IMG/VR virus record: IMGVR_UViG_3300012920_000185
Span: 1-28,850 of that record
Origin: a virus
Length of the DNA: 28,850 bases
Reading direction: 5' to 3' (one strand)
Positions within the stretch are counted from its first letter, which is position 1. Each line of letters opens with the position of its first letter. Both the position numbers and the translations under genes were made by a program. Positions 15,481 through 22,678 of the stretch are shown here, in pieces. The notes below the pieces were generated by a model, which saw nothing but the letters and a program-made list of their open reading frames with translations, was not told the DNA's origin and did no database searches.

Positions 15481-16264
15481 TTTTCTTAACTCCTTCTACG
15501 TCAAATTTGCTCCATACATTTCCAGCAAAAGGATAAGTTCCATAGTGTGTTAAAGGACTAATAACATCAGCAAATATCTTACCACCTAATTTTTGCCACA
15601 ATCTGCAAAAAGCATAATCTTCTGATAAATATCTATTACTTTTTTCATCAATAATACAGTCAAAAAGTGCATAGCAATTATCACTAGAAAATCTTTTATT
15701 ATTTATAATTTGATCACTTGTATATTTTAAATTAGGATATTCTTTTATCATTTTATGAAAAACTTCTTTTTTAATACACATAAAACCTGTTGCTGCTTCT
15801 AAAACTTCTACAAAACCATTTTTTACTCTTAGATTAGTAGGTTCTGCAAAATTAAGATTATAACCCATAGATTTTTGTGCTAAATCTTTTGATCCTGTTT
15901 CTTTAATAAATTTTGGTACTGATTCCCAATCAATAGATTTTCTAGGATATATACCACAAGCAATATCATAATCTGATTTAATTAATCTTATTGCATTCTC
16001 AGCTTTAAATCCAATATCACTATCTATAAATAAAAGATGTGTAAATTTATCAGGGTGTTCTTTATCATAATCTAAAAACTGAGTCACTAAAGTATTTCTA
16101 GCTCTAGTAATTAAACTTTCATTGCCCATAGTATTTAAATGAACTTGAATGCCTTCTTGTTGAGCCTTTGCTGTTAAACTAAGAATACCATGAAGATATC
16201 CTTCTGTTAGTTGGCCACCATAGCAAGGTGTTGCGACCATAACACCATATTTTTTTTCTATCAT
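15449..16264 (-). CDS. GT-A fold glycosyltransferase-like protein
   Basis: 271 residues. It starts with the nucleotide-binding strand YGVMVATPCYGGQLTEGYLH and continues RARNTLVTQFLD. The metal-binding DxD motif is seen in THLLFIDSDIGFKAENAIRL (D81-S-D83). Further on come AATGFMCIKKEVF, a candidate catalytic acid pair in RYLSEDYAFCRLW (E215/D216) and a late histidine (LTHYG, H240) that may bind metal. All key elements of a GT-A enzyme are present. It should transfer a sugar from a nucleotide donor; the acceptor could be the phage's own fibre or capsid proteins or a host glycan. It overlaps the preceding gene by 4 nt and the connector gene by 32 nt. Confidence 0.75.
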   Translation of the reverse strand: MIEKKYGVMVATPCYGGQLTEGYLHGILSLTAKAQQEGIQVHLNTMGNESLITRARNTLVTQFLDYDKEHPDKFTHLLFIDSDIGFKAENAIRLIKSDYDIACGIYPRKSIDWESVPKFIKETGSKDLAQKSMGYNLNFAEPTNLRVKNGFVEVLEAATGFMCIKKEVFHKMIKEYPNLKYTSDQIINNKRFSSDNCYALFDCIIDEKSNRYLSEDYAFCRLWQKLGGKIFADVISPLTHYGTYPFAGNVWSKFDVEGVKKNADDIQQSKD

Positions 16265-16650
16265 GATGTTACTACTGTAACACTTCCTAGATCAGTTGAT
16301 AACAAATTTGTGCTTGCTTGTGCTATTCCTACAGCTGGAATGTAACCAGCATTTGGTGGGAAAATTGTTTCAATTTGATTAGGTACTCCTCCAGTAGATG
16401 ATAAATTAGCTTGTGGTCTAGCATCTTGTAAAGACTGAGCATCAGTAAAGTACATTAAATCTAATTGTGGTTGTTTTGGTTCAAATTCAGAAGTATGAAC
16501 AAAAGAACCATTCCATTCAAAAACCATTTCTTGATATGGAAATTCTAAACCTGATCTATCTGATATAGCTCTTGCATATTGACCAGAAGAAAATTTATTA
16601 TGAGGAGACCTATGAGGTCTTCTACTTCTATCTGCTAATTTATTTGACAT
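16261..16650 (-). CDS. Conserved phage protein with AISDRSG motif, 129 aa
   Basis: It starts MSNKLADRSRRPHRSPHNKF and contains ARAISDRSGLEFPYQEMVFE followed by WNGSFVHTSEFEPKQPQL. This set of motifs is widely conserved in small structural-region proteins of marine phages, as I recall it, but I know of no assigned function. The C-terminal half is low in charge and ends in SVTVVTS. It sits between the P22 gp4-like connector and the glycosyltransferase-like gene, so a head-tail joining or completion role is likely. There is no cysteine pair and no catalytic triad. Confidence 0.6.
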   Translation of the reverse strand: MSNKLADRSRRPHRSPHNKFSSGQYARAISDRSGLEFPYQEMVFEWNGSFVHTSEFEPKQPQLDLMYFTDAQSLQDARPQANLSSTGGVPNQIETIFPPNAGYIPAVGIAQASTNLLSTDLGSVTVVTS

Positions 16651-17339
16651 TATGTATAAAACCTATTTGTGGTAGCAGGTAAAATTCTTGTTGATGGTGT
16701 ATCATCTCCTGCAATCAACCTTACATAAGCTTGTTCGTAATCTGTTTTTAATTCCATTCTAGTTGCTTGATCAATATTTGCTCTTTTTTTAGAAAGATAA
16801 TAAGCAAGACCTGCACACATACATTCAAAAGCTCTAAATGGAATATCAAAATTTTGTTGCACTCCATCAACAGTTGAAGCAGTAATATCTTGTATTTTTC
16901 TCATTCTATAATATCTTAAAGTATAAGCTTGATCTGGAGCAGGATATATTTTTACTACAGGTGTGTTTAATCTTTGTAAATAAAATTGAGTTGGTCTTGA
17001 TTGTTGAGTTTTATTAGATATTGCTGCATAATCATTTAAACCAAGCCTTGTCATAGAATATTCAGTTCCATCTGAATCTACTATATTAGCATTTATGATA
17101 TCAACTAAATCATAATCTAATGTATAATCTGTAGTTCCTTGTGATACAGAAACGTCTTTTAATTCTACTGTCCATTGATTGTAGCCTCTATTAGCCCAAT
17201 CACTAAACATTATATTTAAACTTCTTCGTGCTGAACGCACGTCATAACCTAAAATAGGATCTCCTCCTATTCTATCGTAAGCTTCTTGTATACAGTCATT
17301 GACTGTAAGATTAAAAGTTGCTGTATTGGATGTAGCCAT
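16650..17339 (-). CDS. Head-to-tail connector, P22 gp4 / adaptor-like, 229 aa
   Basis: The N-terminus TFNLTVNDCIQEAYDRIGGD leads into SARRSLNIMFSDWANRGYNQ. This helix arrangement is typical of the P22 gp4-like and related adaptor proteins that dock under the portal ring. A beta-rich part follows (TDYTLDYDLVDIINANIVDS, then LNTPVVKIYPAPDQAYTLRY). The C-terminal helices (FRAFECMCAGLAYYLSKKRA and ATRMELKTDYEQAYVRL) complete the expected fold. It comes right after a small head protein and before the AISDRSG protein. The gene at 14821-15480 has a similar plan, so the window may hold two stacked ring proteins. Not shown is any peptidoglycan hydrolase site as in P22 gp4. Confidence 0.65.
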   Translation of the reverse strand: MATSNTATFNLTVNDCIQEAYDRIGGDPILGYDVRSARRSLNIMFSDWANRGYNQWTVELKDVSVSQGTTDYTLDYDLVDIINANIVDSDGTEYSMTRLGLNDYAAISNKTQQSRPTQFYLQRLNTPVVKIYPAPDQAYTLRYYRMRKIQDITASTVDGVQQNFDIPFRAFECMCAGLAYYLSKKRANIDQATRMELKTDYEQAYVRLIAGDDTPSTRILPATTNRFYT

Positions 17340-17623
17340 TATGCATGAAATGTTGTTAATCCAGCAACATTAGTTAAAGTTGCTTGTAGATTAGTCGTAA
17401 ATTTTACACCTTCATCTGGTAAACCAATACTTACTGGTCCAGAAGCTGCGCTTGCTGCAGTTGCTACAGTAAATTTATTTGTGCCACCATCAGCAAAAAC
17501 AACATTACCTGCATTTGCAGTAGGTGTAATAATAAATCCTTTTAATCTAGTAGATCCACCAAACAATTCTTGTGTTCCAGATGTATTAGAAGTAAAAGCT
17601 ACATTTAGATCTGATCCTGCCAT
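17339..17623 (-). CDS. Small beta-rich virion protein, 94 aa
   Basis: A compact Thr/Ala/Gly-rich protein reading as alternating strands: LNVAFTSNTSGTQELFGGST, LKGFIITPTANAGNVVFADG, KFTVATAASAASGPVSIGLP and GVKFTTNLQATLTNVAGLTT. Similar small proteins appear in many marine phages near the connector genes, and I believe they are structural. It has no charged tail and no catalytic motif. GGAG precedes ATG 17623 (TAGGAGAAATAAATG). Possibly a capsid decoration or minor head protein; the exact place is unknown. Confidence 0.55.
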   Translation of the reverse strand: MAGSDLNVAFTSNTSGTQELFGGSTRLKGFIITPTANAGNVVFADGGTNKFTVATAASAASGPVSIGLPDEGVKFTTNLQATLTNVAGLTTFHA

Positions 17624-17632
17624 TTATTTCTC

Positions 17633-18136
17633 CTATATTAAATTTTGTTTTTTTAAACTTTCGTATAATAACTCAACTCTATCGCCTTGGCTAGTAGGTT
17701 GTTGTAAATATGGTGCAACATATTGTTTTGCAGCATACTGACTAAAATCAACTGGTTTATTAAGATTACTAGAAGACTTTGAAAAAGGACTTGTAGCTGT
17801 AGCCAAAGGTTTTTCATCACTAAAAACGGATAGAACTTTTTCAATATCAGCTAGTGTATCATCTAAGCCCTTTTCTTCTTTTTTTTCTTTTTCTTTTTCT
17901 TCTTTTCTTAATACATCTTGAATAGTTTCTGTTTCGCTAGTATCTTCAGTTTTACCTAATGCAATTTGTTCTTCAGTAGGTTTATATTCATCTTTTGCTT
18001 CAAAAACTTTAATTGCTTTATCTACAATTGGTTCTTCTTCTTTTTTTTCTTCTTCTTCATCGTCTTTTTTCTTAGCAAAATTTTTTAATGCAGATACTCT
18101 TTCAGCAACATTTTCATATATTCTACTTAAATCCAT
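17633..18136 (-). CDS. Hypothetical highly charged head-region protein, 167 aa
   Basis: The N-terminal helix MDLSRIYENVAERVSALKNF is followed by Lys/Glu blocks (KKKDDEEEEKKEEEPIVDKA and VLRKEEKEKEKKEEKGLDDT), then a non-charged C-terminus (SQYAAKQYVAPYLQQPTSQG). The charge-clustered middle looks disordered, as in scaffold or assembly-factor proteins. The C-terminal peptide could be a docking tail. It starts ten nt after TTGGAG, downstream of the cUUCGg hairpin. I do not recognise the family. Confidence 0.5.
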   Translation of the reverse strand: MDLSRIYENVAERVSALKNFAKKKDDEEEEKKEEEPIVDKAIKVFEAKDEYKPTEEQIALGKTEDTSETETIQDVLRKEEKEKEKKEEKGLDDTLADIEKVLSVFSDEKPLATATSPFSKSSSNLNKPVDFSQYAAKQYVAPYLQQPTSQGDRVELLYESLKKQNLI

Positions 18137-18152
18137 ATTTTCTCCAATTAAC

Positions 18153-18170
18153 GAGGGCCCGAAGGCCCTC
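18153..18170 (-). terminator. GC-rich hairpin with cUUCGg tetraloop
   Basis: The transcript reads GAGGGCC-TTCG-GGCCCTC, a perfect 7-bp stem closed as C(UUCG)G, the most stable tetraloop type. It stands out in AT-rich DNA, 10 nt after the stop of the 158-residue head gene. No U-tract follows; the next gene's ribosome site comes instead. So it may shield the 3' end of capsid mRNA or cause partial termination rather than act as a classical terminator. Confidence 0.6.
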
Positions 18171-18180
18171 TAATTAATTA

Positions 18181-18657
18181 TTATGCTGGAACATCTCCTG
18201 CATCAGCAATACTATTGTTCTGTAAGTAAGTTACAGTAACAGTTGCATTACCAGCAGTTCCGTCACCATCTGTACCTGTAAAGTCAGCTAAAACTTGAAT
18301 ATCAGTAGTACCAATATTTGTTGCCTCAGTGTCTAAAGTACCTCTAGTTGTTCCAGTTGCTTTTACGTTAGCAGTAGCAATAAATGCATCTCCATCATCT
18401 GTTGTTCCAACAGAAACAGTTGCAGCGTTTGAATCATCATTCGCTGTTGTTACATTTAATACTACATCTGTAATTTGTGAATTAGCTGGAATTGTTCCAA
18501 TCACTTGATTTAAGTGTGAAGCACCAGTGATGTCGATTTTAGCAGATTGTGCCATTACAACAAAACCAGTATTTACAACATTAGCTCCTAGAGTTGTTCC
18601 AGTAGTTTCTCTTATCGTTCCCGCTTTAATCGGTCCCGAAAATGTAGTTGTTCCCAT
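18181..18657 (-). CDS. Putative capsid decoration or head-fibre protein, 158 aa
   Basis: It opens MGTTTFSGPIKAGTIRETTG, a start often seen in small proteins encoded just after the capsid gene of marine phages. It is rich in Thr, Ala, Asp and Val, with regular beta-strand spacing (KIDITGASHLNQVIGTIPAN, TDVVLNVTTANDDSNAATVS, ATVTVTYLQNNS). No Cys or Trp is present. Its position directly after the major capsid gene, and the hairpins on both sides, suggest a protein needed in many copies. A strong AAGGAGG ribosome site precedes ATG 18657. I infer a surface decoration role. Confidence 0.6.
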   Translation of the reverse strand: MGTTTFSGPIKAGTIRETTGTTLGANVVNTGFVVMAQSAKIDITGASHLNQVIGTIPANSQITDVVLNVTTANDDSNAATVSVGTTDDGDAFIATANVKATGTTRGTLDTEATNIGTTDIQVLADFTGTDGDGTAGNATVTVTYLQNNSIADAGDVPA

Positions 18658-18702
18658 ATGTCTATCCTCCTTGAATAGTCAGCTTTCGCTGTCGTTAGGG
18701 TA

Positions 18703-18726
18703 ACTAGGCGTATTGCTACGCCTAGT
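18703..18726 (-). terminator. 10-bp hairpin after the major capsid gene
   Basis: The sequence ACTAGGCGTA-GCAA-TACGCCTAGT on the transcript makes a perfect 10-bp stem with a 4-nt loop, starting 11 nt after the capsid stop codon. No U-run follows, so full intrinsic termination is unlikely. mRNA 3'-end protection or attenuation fits better. The same 80-nt gap also holds a small CAGC-GAAA-GCTG (GNRA loop) hairpin at 18680-18691, just before the next gene's ribosome site. Confidence 0.6.
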
Positions 18727-18737
18727 CAATTATATTA

Positions 18738-19649
18738 TTATGCAGCTCCTTCTGAACCGAAAACAGCTCTCCAGTCTGTAAAACCAAAAGAGTATCTTTC
18801 TCTAACTTTGTATCTTAGATTACCAGTTTCAAAATCACCTTCAACAGCTTTTTTGATTGGTGCTCTAACAAAGTGTTTCATTCCATCAGGGCAATCAGTC
18901 ATAATGAAGTATTGATCAGTGTCAGTTAGTCTTTGGTTTACGACTACTCCGCCCGGGATCATACCCATATTTCTCATTGCATTAATGTCATTGTCTGCAG
19001 TTCCAGGTCTTAAATTAGATTTAAGAACTCTCTCAGCAATAAACACTAAATTTGGTGGAACAATTAACTTTTGTCCAGTTAGTGCAATTGGTATACCTCT
19101 ATCATCTTCAGCTTGTGCAATTTGAATTAAAAGTGATTCTAAAGAAGTTTCACTTAAATCAGCTGCAGTGCCTAATTTGTTAGAAGCAGTTCCGCCACCG
19201 CCTAGTGGGTGTGCAGTAGACAATAAAGGTTGTCCATCACCACCTAACTGCGATGAGCTAGTTGCATTGTTTAAGATATTTGCACCTTTAATCTCTTTAG
19301 TGTGTTGCATTGATCTTGCTAAAGCTCTAGCATATTTTGCTCCTAAAGATCCGTATAAACCATCTTCTTCTGCTTCCTCAGTAATTGAGAACGCTAAAGC
19401 GATAGTTTCATGCACGTATCTTGAAACAAATCCTTCTCTGCCAGATTCATAAGATATTGCAGCACCTTCAGCTTTTGTTGGTGCAGCTCCGAAGCCGATC
19501 ATTTGTACATCTTCTTCGAATGCTTTTTGTGATTGCTCTGTAGAGTATATTTCTCTCCATTGTTCTGGATATCTATCATACTCCATACCAAACACGGTAT
19601 TTAAACCTAGATTGAGCTGTTTGGTAAATAGTGCTCTATTTAATGCCAT
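18738..19649 (-). CDS. Major capsid protein (HK97-fold, gpT-like pattern)
   Basis: 303 residues. It starts MALNRALFTKQLNLGLNTVF, then YDRYPEQWREIYSTEQSQKA. Hallmarks are GREGFVSRYVHETIALAFSI (the likely E-loop/backbone segment), ARALARSMQHTKEIKGANIL (a long spine-type helix), PLLSTAHPLGG, GQKLIVPPNLVFIAERVLKS and a late beta strand region (YFIMTDCPDGMKHFVRAPIK). The HP...L and VPPxL...A patterns resemble Mu gpT-type HK97-fold capsids. The genome order scaffold, small protein, decoration-like protein and then capsid supports the call. A GGAG precedes the ATG, and a 10-bp hairpin follows the stop. There is no visible N-terminal protease or delta-domain, in line with a separate scaffold. Confidence 0.85.
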   Translation of the reverse strand: MALNRALFTKQLNLGLNTVFGMEYDRYPEQWREIYSTEQSQKAFEEDVQMIGFGAAPTKAEGAAISYESGREGFVSRYVHETIALAFSITEEAEEDGLYGSLGAKYARALARSMQHTKEIKGANILNNATSSSQLGGDGQPLLSTAHPLGGGGTASNKLGTAADLSETSLESLLIQIAQAEDDRGIPIALTGQKLIVPPNLVFIAERVLKSNLRPGTADNDINAMRNMGMIPGGVVVNQRLTDTDQYFIMTDCPDGMKHFVRAPIKKAVEGDFETGNLRYKVRERYSFGFTDWRAVFGSEGAA

Positions 19650-19665
19650 TGTTCAATCTCCGTTA

Positions 19666-20232
19666 TTATACGCCAGCCTGACGAGTACCGTATAAGTGTA
19701 AGTTAATTACAACTTCTACGTCAGCATCAGCTCCGACATCGTTGTTTGGTTTATCTACTAATCTTAATATTCTCAAAACTTTTGCTGTTGTAGCTAAAGT
19801 GCTAATATCCAGCTCGTCTGTTGAATAACCGAAAGTAGTGTTCGCTGTACCAATTGTAACATTTGCCAATTCGCCTACGTTAGCGTTTGCGAATGTGCCA
19901 TTACATTGAACTTGGTATGTTATATTTGGATCGTCATAAACTAAAGCTTTTACTGCAGTATTCGCTTTTACAGTCGTACTTGCATTCCAAACTTTAGAGA
20001 ACTTGACATCACCTGTTGCGTTATCAATGTATTCCACTCCATAAAATACACCTAATGCTGTTCCACCAGCAGTACCTCTAATCACTGTACCATCTGTAGT
20101 CATAGTAACTAAGTCTCCAGATGCGATTGTTGTACCGTAGCTATTAGCAATAGGATATTCTTGAGGTCTGATAACACCACCTGTTAAGTGCCTTAATGGT
20201 ACGAAACCAATAGGCGTGTTGTCATTTGCCAT
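19666..20232 (-). CDS. Putative head decoration / minor capsid protein, 188 aa
   Basis: It starts MANDNTPIGFVPLRHLTGGV. Beta-rich segments follow: YGTTIASGDLVTMTTDGTVI, TALGVFYGVEYIDNATGDVK, KANTAVKALVYDDPNITYQV and ATTAKVLRILRLVDKPNNDV, ending INLHLYGTRQAGV. The pattern (GDLV.M, LGVF.G, VKALV.DDP) is typical of capsid-associated proteins placed next to the capsid gene in marine phages. It has an AGGAG ribosome site before ATG 20232 and precedes the capsid gene by only 16 nt. It is likely to bind the capsid outside, at threefold or quasi-threefold sites. No protease signature is seen. Confidence 0.6.
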   Translation of the reverse strand: MANDNTPIGFVPLRHLTGGVIRPQEYPIANSYGTTIASGDLVTMTTDGTVIRGTAGGTALGVFYGVEYIDNATGDVKFSKVWNASTTVKANTAVKALVYDDPNITYQVQCNGTFANANVGELANVTIGTANTTFGYSTDELDISTLATTAKVLRILRLVDKPNNDVGADADVEVVINLHLYGTRQAGV

Positions 20233-20253
20233 GTTATAGTCTCCTATTTATTG

Positions 20254-20700
20254 TTACTCTTTAAAACCACCTCTAGTAACTTCGGACTTGAAAGACTTTT
20301 GAATAGGATTTCCAGGTTGTTCAACTCTATGCATATCTTGTTCAACTGATCTCATTAAATTTTCAGTCATTCTTGCGTAATATAAATTACGTTCATTTAC
20401 CATTTCTTCTGGCATTTCACAGAGTAGCATACCTTCTATACCTATATAACCAGCAAACTTGCCATGTTCTATCGTTGGAAAATGTTCAGCATTCTTAACC
20501 GTTTTAGGGTCACGAGGTTGCCAACCTTCTCTCAATCGTTTAGCTACGTTTGTTGGTGTTTCCTGACCTAATACCATAGTTGCAATCCATCTTTGTTTGT
20601 AACCAGGTCTAGCTTCAGGAGCCTCCAATAAATTACTAGGGCGCCATTGTGAAACCTTTGCTTGTTCAGCTCTAGTTTCGTTTTTTATTTTATTACTCAT
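20254..20700 (-). CDS. Conserved head-module protein of unknown function, 148 aa
   Basis: Basic, with several aromatic residues: KVSQWRPSNLLEAPEARPGY, KQRWIATMVLGQETPTNVAK, RLREGWQPRDPKTVKNAEHF and GKFAGYIGIEGMLLCEMPEE. A helical C-terminal part follows (YARMTENLMRSVEQDMHRVE). I know such proteins (WRPSN...R.RW) from uncultured marine phage head modules but not their function. Encoded between the scaffold and the decoration-like protein, it may join assembly or be a minor head component. No known catalytic residues are visible. Confidence 0.5.
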   Translation of the reverse strand: MSNKIKNETRAEQAKVSQWRPSNLLEAPEARPGYKQRWIATMVLGQETPTNVAKRLREGWQPRDPKTVKNAEHFPTIEHGKFAGYIGIEGMLLCEMPEEMVNERNLYYARMTENLMRSVEQDMHRVEQPGNPIQKSFKSEVTRGGFKE

Positions 20701-20718
20701 TAGTCGTGCTCCTTAAGT

Positions 20719-21660
20719 TCACGTATTGCTGCTAAAGTTTTTTACTTCTTTAGCAAATCGTTTTAGTGCCGCTTCATCATTAATATCAATACCAAAAGTT
20801 TTAGCTGTATCAATATCATCAGAGGTTAGCTTAACTCTATTACTATCATTTCCTTTTTTACGAGAAACGCCAGCAACAGGAGATTGCACTCTGTTGTTTT
20901 TTTGTACTACATTTTTATCTGTTTGAACAGTATCTTCTGAAACATTATTAAAATACTTCAAACCTGAGGATTTTAATCTTTTATCCATTTCAATGTAGTA
21001 ATCTGGATCGTTAACATCCCAGCCTTCTTCAGTCAATTCAGCATCAATACCATATGCCATAGCAGTTTCTTTACGATAACCGGGTTTATTAAACCATTCT
21101 CTGTTTTCTTTTACCCAATCTGCTGCTAAAGGTGGAGTTGAAGCATCTTTTTTTTCAACTTTAGGAACTTCTGATGCTAATTCTTCAGTTTTATTCATTT
21201 GTCCTCTAATATCAGCCATTTTTTCGTAAAGTTCTACTTGTTTATCAGTATTACCTTCTTCAATTGCTGATTTTAGCTCTGCAGAAACAGAAGAATAATT
21301 GTTTTTAAGGCTTTTACTAGCTATATCAAAAGTTTTTTTCTCTAATTCAGCTAATCTTTGCTCTAAATTTACAGCTTTTTGTTCTGCTTCTGCTCTTTTT
21401 GCCACTTCTTTTGCAATTCTTTTACGAACTTTTTCAGAATATGGCATATCATCTGAATATGCAGGGACTTTTTTCTTTTCTTCAAGTTTTATTTCCCTTT
21501 CATTTTCAAACGATTTATCTGTTTCTTTCTCTTTTTCTTCAGTTTCAGCTTTTTCTACCAATTCATCAATAGGATTCTTAGGAACCTCTATTTCTTTTTC
21601 ACTGATATTTTCATCAAGCTTAACTTCTAACTCTTTCTCATTGTTATTTTCTTCTATCAT
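20719..21660 (-). CDS. Putative capsid scaffolding protein, 313 aa
   Basis: Extremely Glu/Lys-rich, with an acidic low-complexity N-terminus (residues 1-65) followed by coiled-coil helices (YSEKVRKRIAKEVAKRAEAE, NLEQRLAELEKKTFDIASKS). A mixed segment (DWVKENREWFNKPGYRKETA, then GWDVNDPDYYIEMDKRLKSS) comes next. The C-terminus is basic and more folded, with NRVKLTSDDIDTAKTFGIDI and LKRFAKEVKNF. A charged coiled-coil body with a basic C-terminal end that binds capsid is the classic scaffold design (P22 gp8, T7 gp9). Its place between portal and capsid genes supports this. No protease is visible, so the scaffold may leave intact. GGAG precedes ATG 21660. Confidence 0.75.
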   Translation of the reverse strand: MIEENNNEKELEVKLDENISEKEIEVPKNPIDELVEKAETEEKEKETDKSFENEREIKLEEKKKVPAYSDDMPYSEKVRKRIAKEVAKRAEAEQKAVNLEQRLAELEKKTFDIASKSLKNNYSSVSAELKSAIEEGNTDKQVELYEKMADIRGQMNKTEELASEVPKVEKKDASTPPLAADWVKENREWFNKPGYRKETAMAYGIDAELTEEGWDVNDPDYYIEMDKRLKSSGLKYFNNVSEDTVQTDKNVVQKNNRVQSPVAGVSRKKGNDSNRVKLTSDDIDTAKTFGIDINDEAALKRFAKEVKNFSSNT

Positions 21661-21698
21661 AGTTTTCTCCTATGTTGTCGTTAGTAAACTAACGTATG

Positions 21699-22067
21699 TT
21701 AGACTTGTTGAGATATTACTTCAGGGTTTTCAAGTGTAGCAAGTACCTCATCGTCATTAATTAACACCATTTTAACTTTTTGTACAGAGATTTTGGCTCC
21801 TGCATATCTTCCAAATACAACCCAGTCACCTATTTTACACCATGGTTGTTTTCTATCACTGTAACATTCTGGTCCTAAAGCAATAACTTGTCCTACAGAA
21901 TTTAAATAACTTTGTTGTTCTTTATTTGTATCAGTTAAATAAATTCCACCTTTTGTTTTTTCCATAACTCCTTTAGGTCTGATTAAAATTCTATAACCTA
22001 CAGGTTGTGGAACTTTTTCTGGCGTAGGTATACTTTCATCAGTAGCCCACGTTTCTTGACTAATCAT
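21699..22067 (-). CDS. GroES-like co-chaperonin (phage Cpn10)
   Basis: 122 residues. The Cpn10 body begins PVGYRILIRPKGVMEKTKGG and shows the mobile loop TKGGIYLTD. Its GGIYL matches the GGIVL that GroES uses to dock on GroEL. VGQVIALGPECY, CKIGDWVVFGRYAGAKISVQ and VKMVLINDDEVLATLE give the remaining barrel strands; the GDxVxFGRYAG and DDEVLA patterns are diagnostic. T4 gp31 and RB49 CocO are known phage proteins of this type, needed for folding the capsid protein. An extra N-terminal 20-residue tail makes it longer than host GroES. It lies between portal and scaffold, with AAGGAGATATAG before ATG 22067, so it is made along with the capsid proteins. A role in folding its capsid protein is inferred. 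Confidence 0.85.
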   Translation of the reverse strand: MISQETWATDESIPTPEKVPQPVGYRILIRPKGVMEKTKGGIYLTDTNKEQQSYLNSVGQVIALGPECYSDRKQPWCKIGDWVVFGRYAGAKISVQKVKMVLINDDEVLATLENPEVISQQV

Positions 22068-22251
22068 CTATATCTCCTTCCTTATATTTTTGAATAGTTT
22101 CTTCAATTATTTCTAATGCTTTATCTAAACCTTGTGCAACACCTTGCACACGTTTAAAATCACTTTCTACTCCTTTTGATAATAAGTTAGAACCTAAATC
22201 TGTTTTATGTTGATTAATTTTTTTCTTTATTGATATTATTAATTTTTCCAT
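22060..22251 (-). CDS. Small coiled-coil protein, 63 aa
   Basis: A short helical protein: MEKLIISIKKKINQHKTDLG, NLLSKGVESDFKRVQGVAQG, LDKALEIIEETIQKYKEGDI. Heptad-like spacing suggests a dimer or trimer coil. It overlaps the co-chaperonin gene by 8 nt and the upstream gene by 38 nt, and its ribosome site is weak (GAAAG), so translation probably depends on coupling. A comparable small gene (GLxxALxIIEE) occurs in T4-like head modules. Unknown function; possibly a head assembly accessory. Confidence 0.5.
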   Translation of the reverse strand: MEKLIISIKKKINQHKTDLGSNLLSKGVESDFKRVQGVAQGLDKALEIIEETIQKYKEGDIDD

Positions 22252-22408
22252 TTATTTCTTTCACGATTGAATTTAATAATTTATCGAATGGCACATTTGC
22301 TTTATTAGCAACTTGTGCAAACAATCTAGGTTTTATAGTTTTTATTGAAAGTTTTTTATTTTCAAGAAATTTTTTAGCTTGTCTTATTTCTTCTGGTTTT
22401 ACTGCCAT
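22214..22408 (-). CDS. Small basic helical protein, 64 aa
   Basis: I chose ATG 22408 (MAVKPEEIRQAKKFLENKKL) rather than the TTG 45 nt upstream, because the first residues then read as a normal N-terminus. It continues SIKTIKPRLFAQVANKANVP and FDKLLNSIVKEINGKIN, largely helical and lysine-rich. It overlaps both neighbours by about 35 nt, a dense arrangement typical of compact phage genomes. No family is recognised. Its nearness to the portal and co-chaperonin suggests an assembly role only by context. Confidence 0.45.
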   Translation of the reverse strand: MAVKPEEIRQAKKFLENKKLSIKTIKPRLFAQVANKANVPFDKLLNSIVKEINGKINNINKEKN

Positions 22409-22676
22409 GTTTTTTTCTAATTGATTCCTTTCCCTTCTTAAATATTGAAGCAACTTTTGTTTTACCCATTACTTTAGCCCTTTGCTCTCCAACTGTTAAA
22501 ATTTGAATTTTTCTAGCATATGGTTTATTAATTCTTTTTACTTTTGCAACAGTTTTTCTTGCATCTGTAGGTGTAGCAAATTTAATTCCAACTGTATCTT
22601 TAGGATTTTCATCAGTATAAAGTCTTCTACCAGAACCTTTAGGTTTTTTTCCAGTACCTTTTTTAGGGTCAGCCAT
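22374..22676 (-). CDS. Basic conserved marine-phage protein (DUF5872-like pattern), 100 aa
   Basis: It starts MADPKKGTGKKPKGSGRRLY, then TDENPKDTVGIKFATPTDAR. The GTGKKPKGSGRRLYTDENP block is the signature of a small protein family often found in cyanophages and other marine phages (I recall it as DUF5872). The C-terminal half is Lys/Arg-rich (KRINKPYARKIQILTVGEQR, then KSIRKK-like tails). It may bind DNA or RNA or join the virion; function unknown. It lies 2 nt after the portal stop codon. Confidence 0.6.
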   Translation of the reverse strand: MADPKKGTGKKPKGSGRRLYTDENPKDTVGIKFATPTDARKTVAKVKRINKPYARKIQILTVGEQRAKVMGKTKVASIFKKGKESIRKKHGSKTRRNKTS

Positions 22677-22678
22677 TA

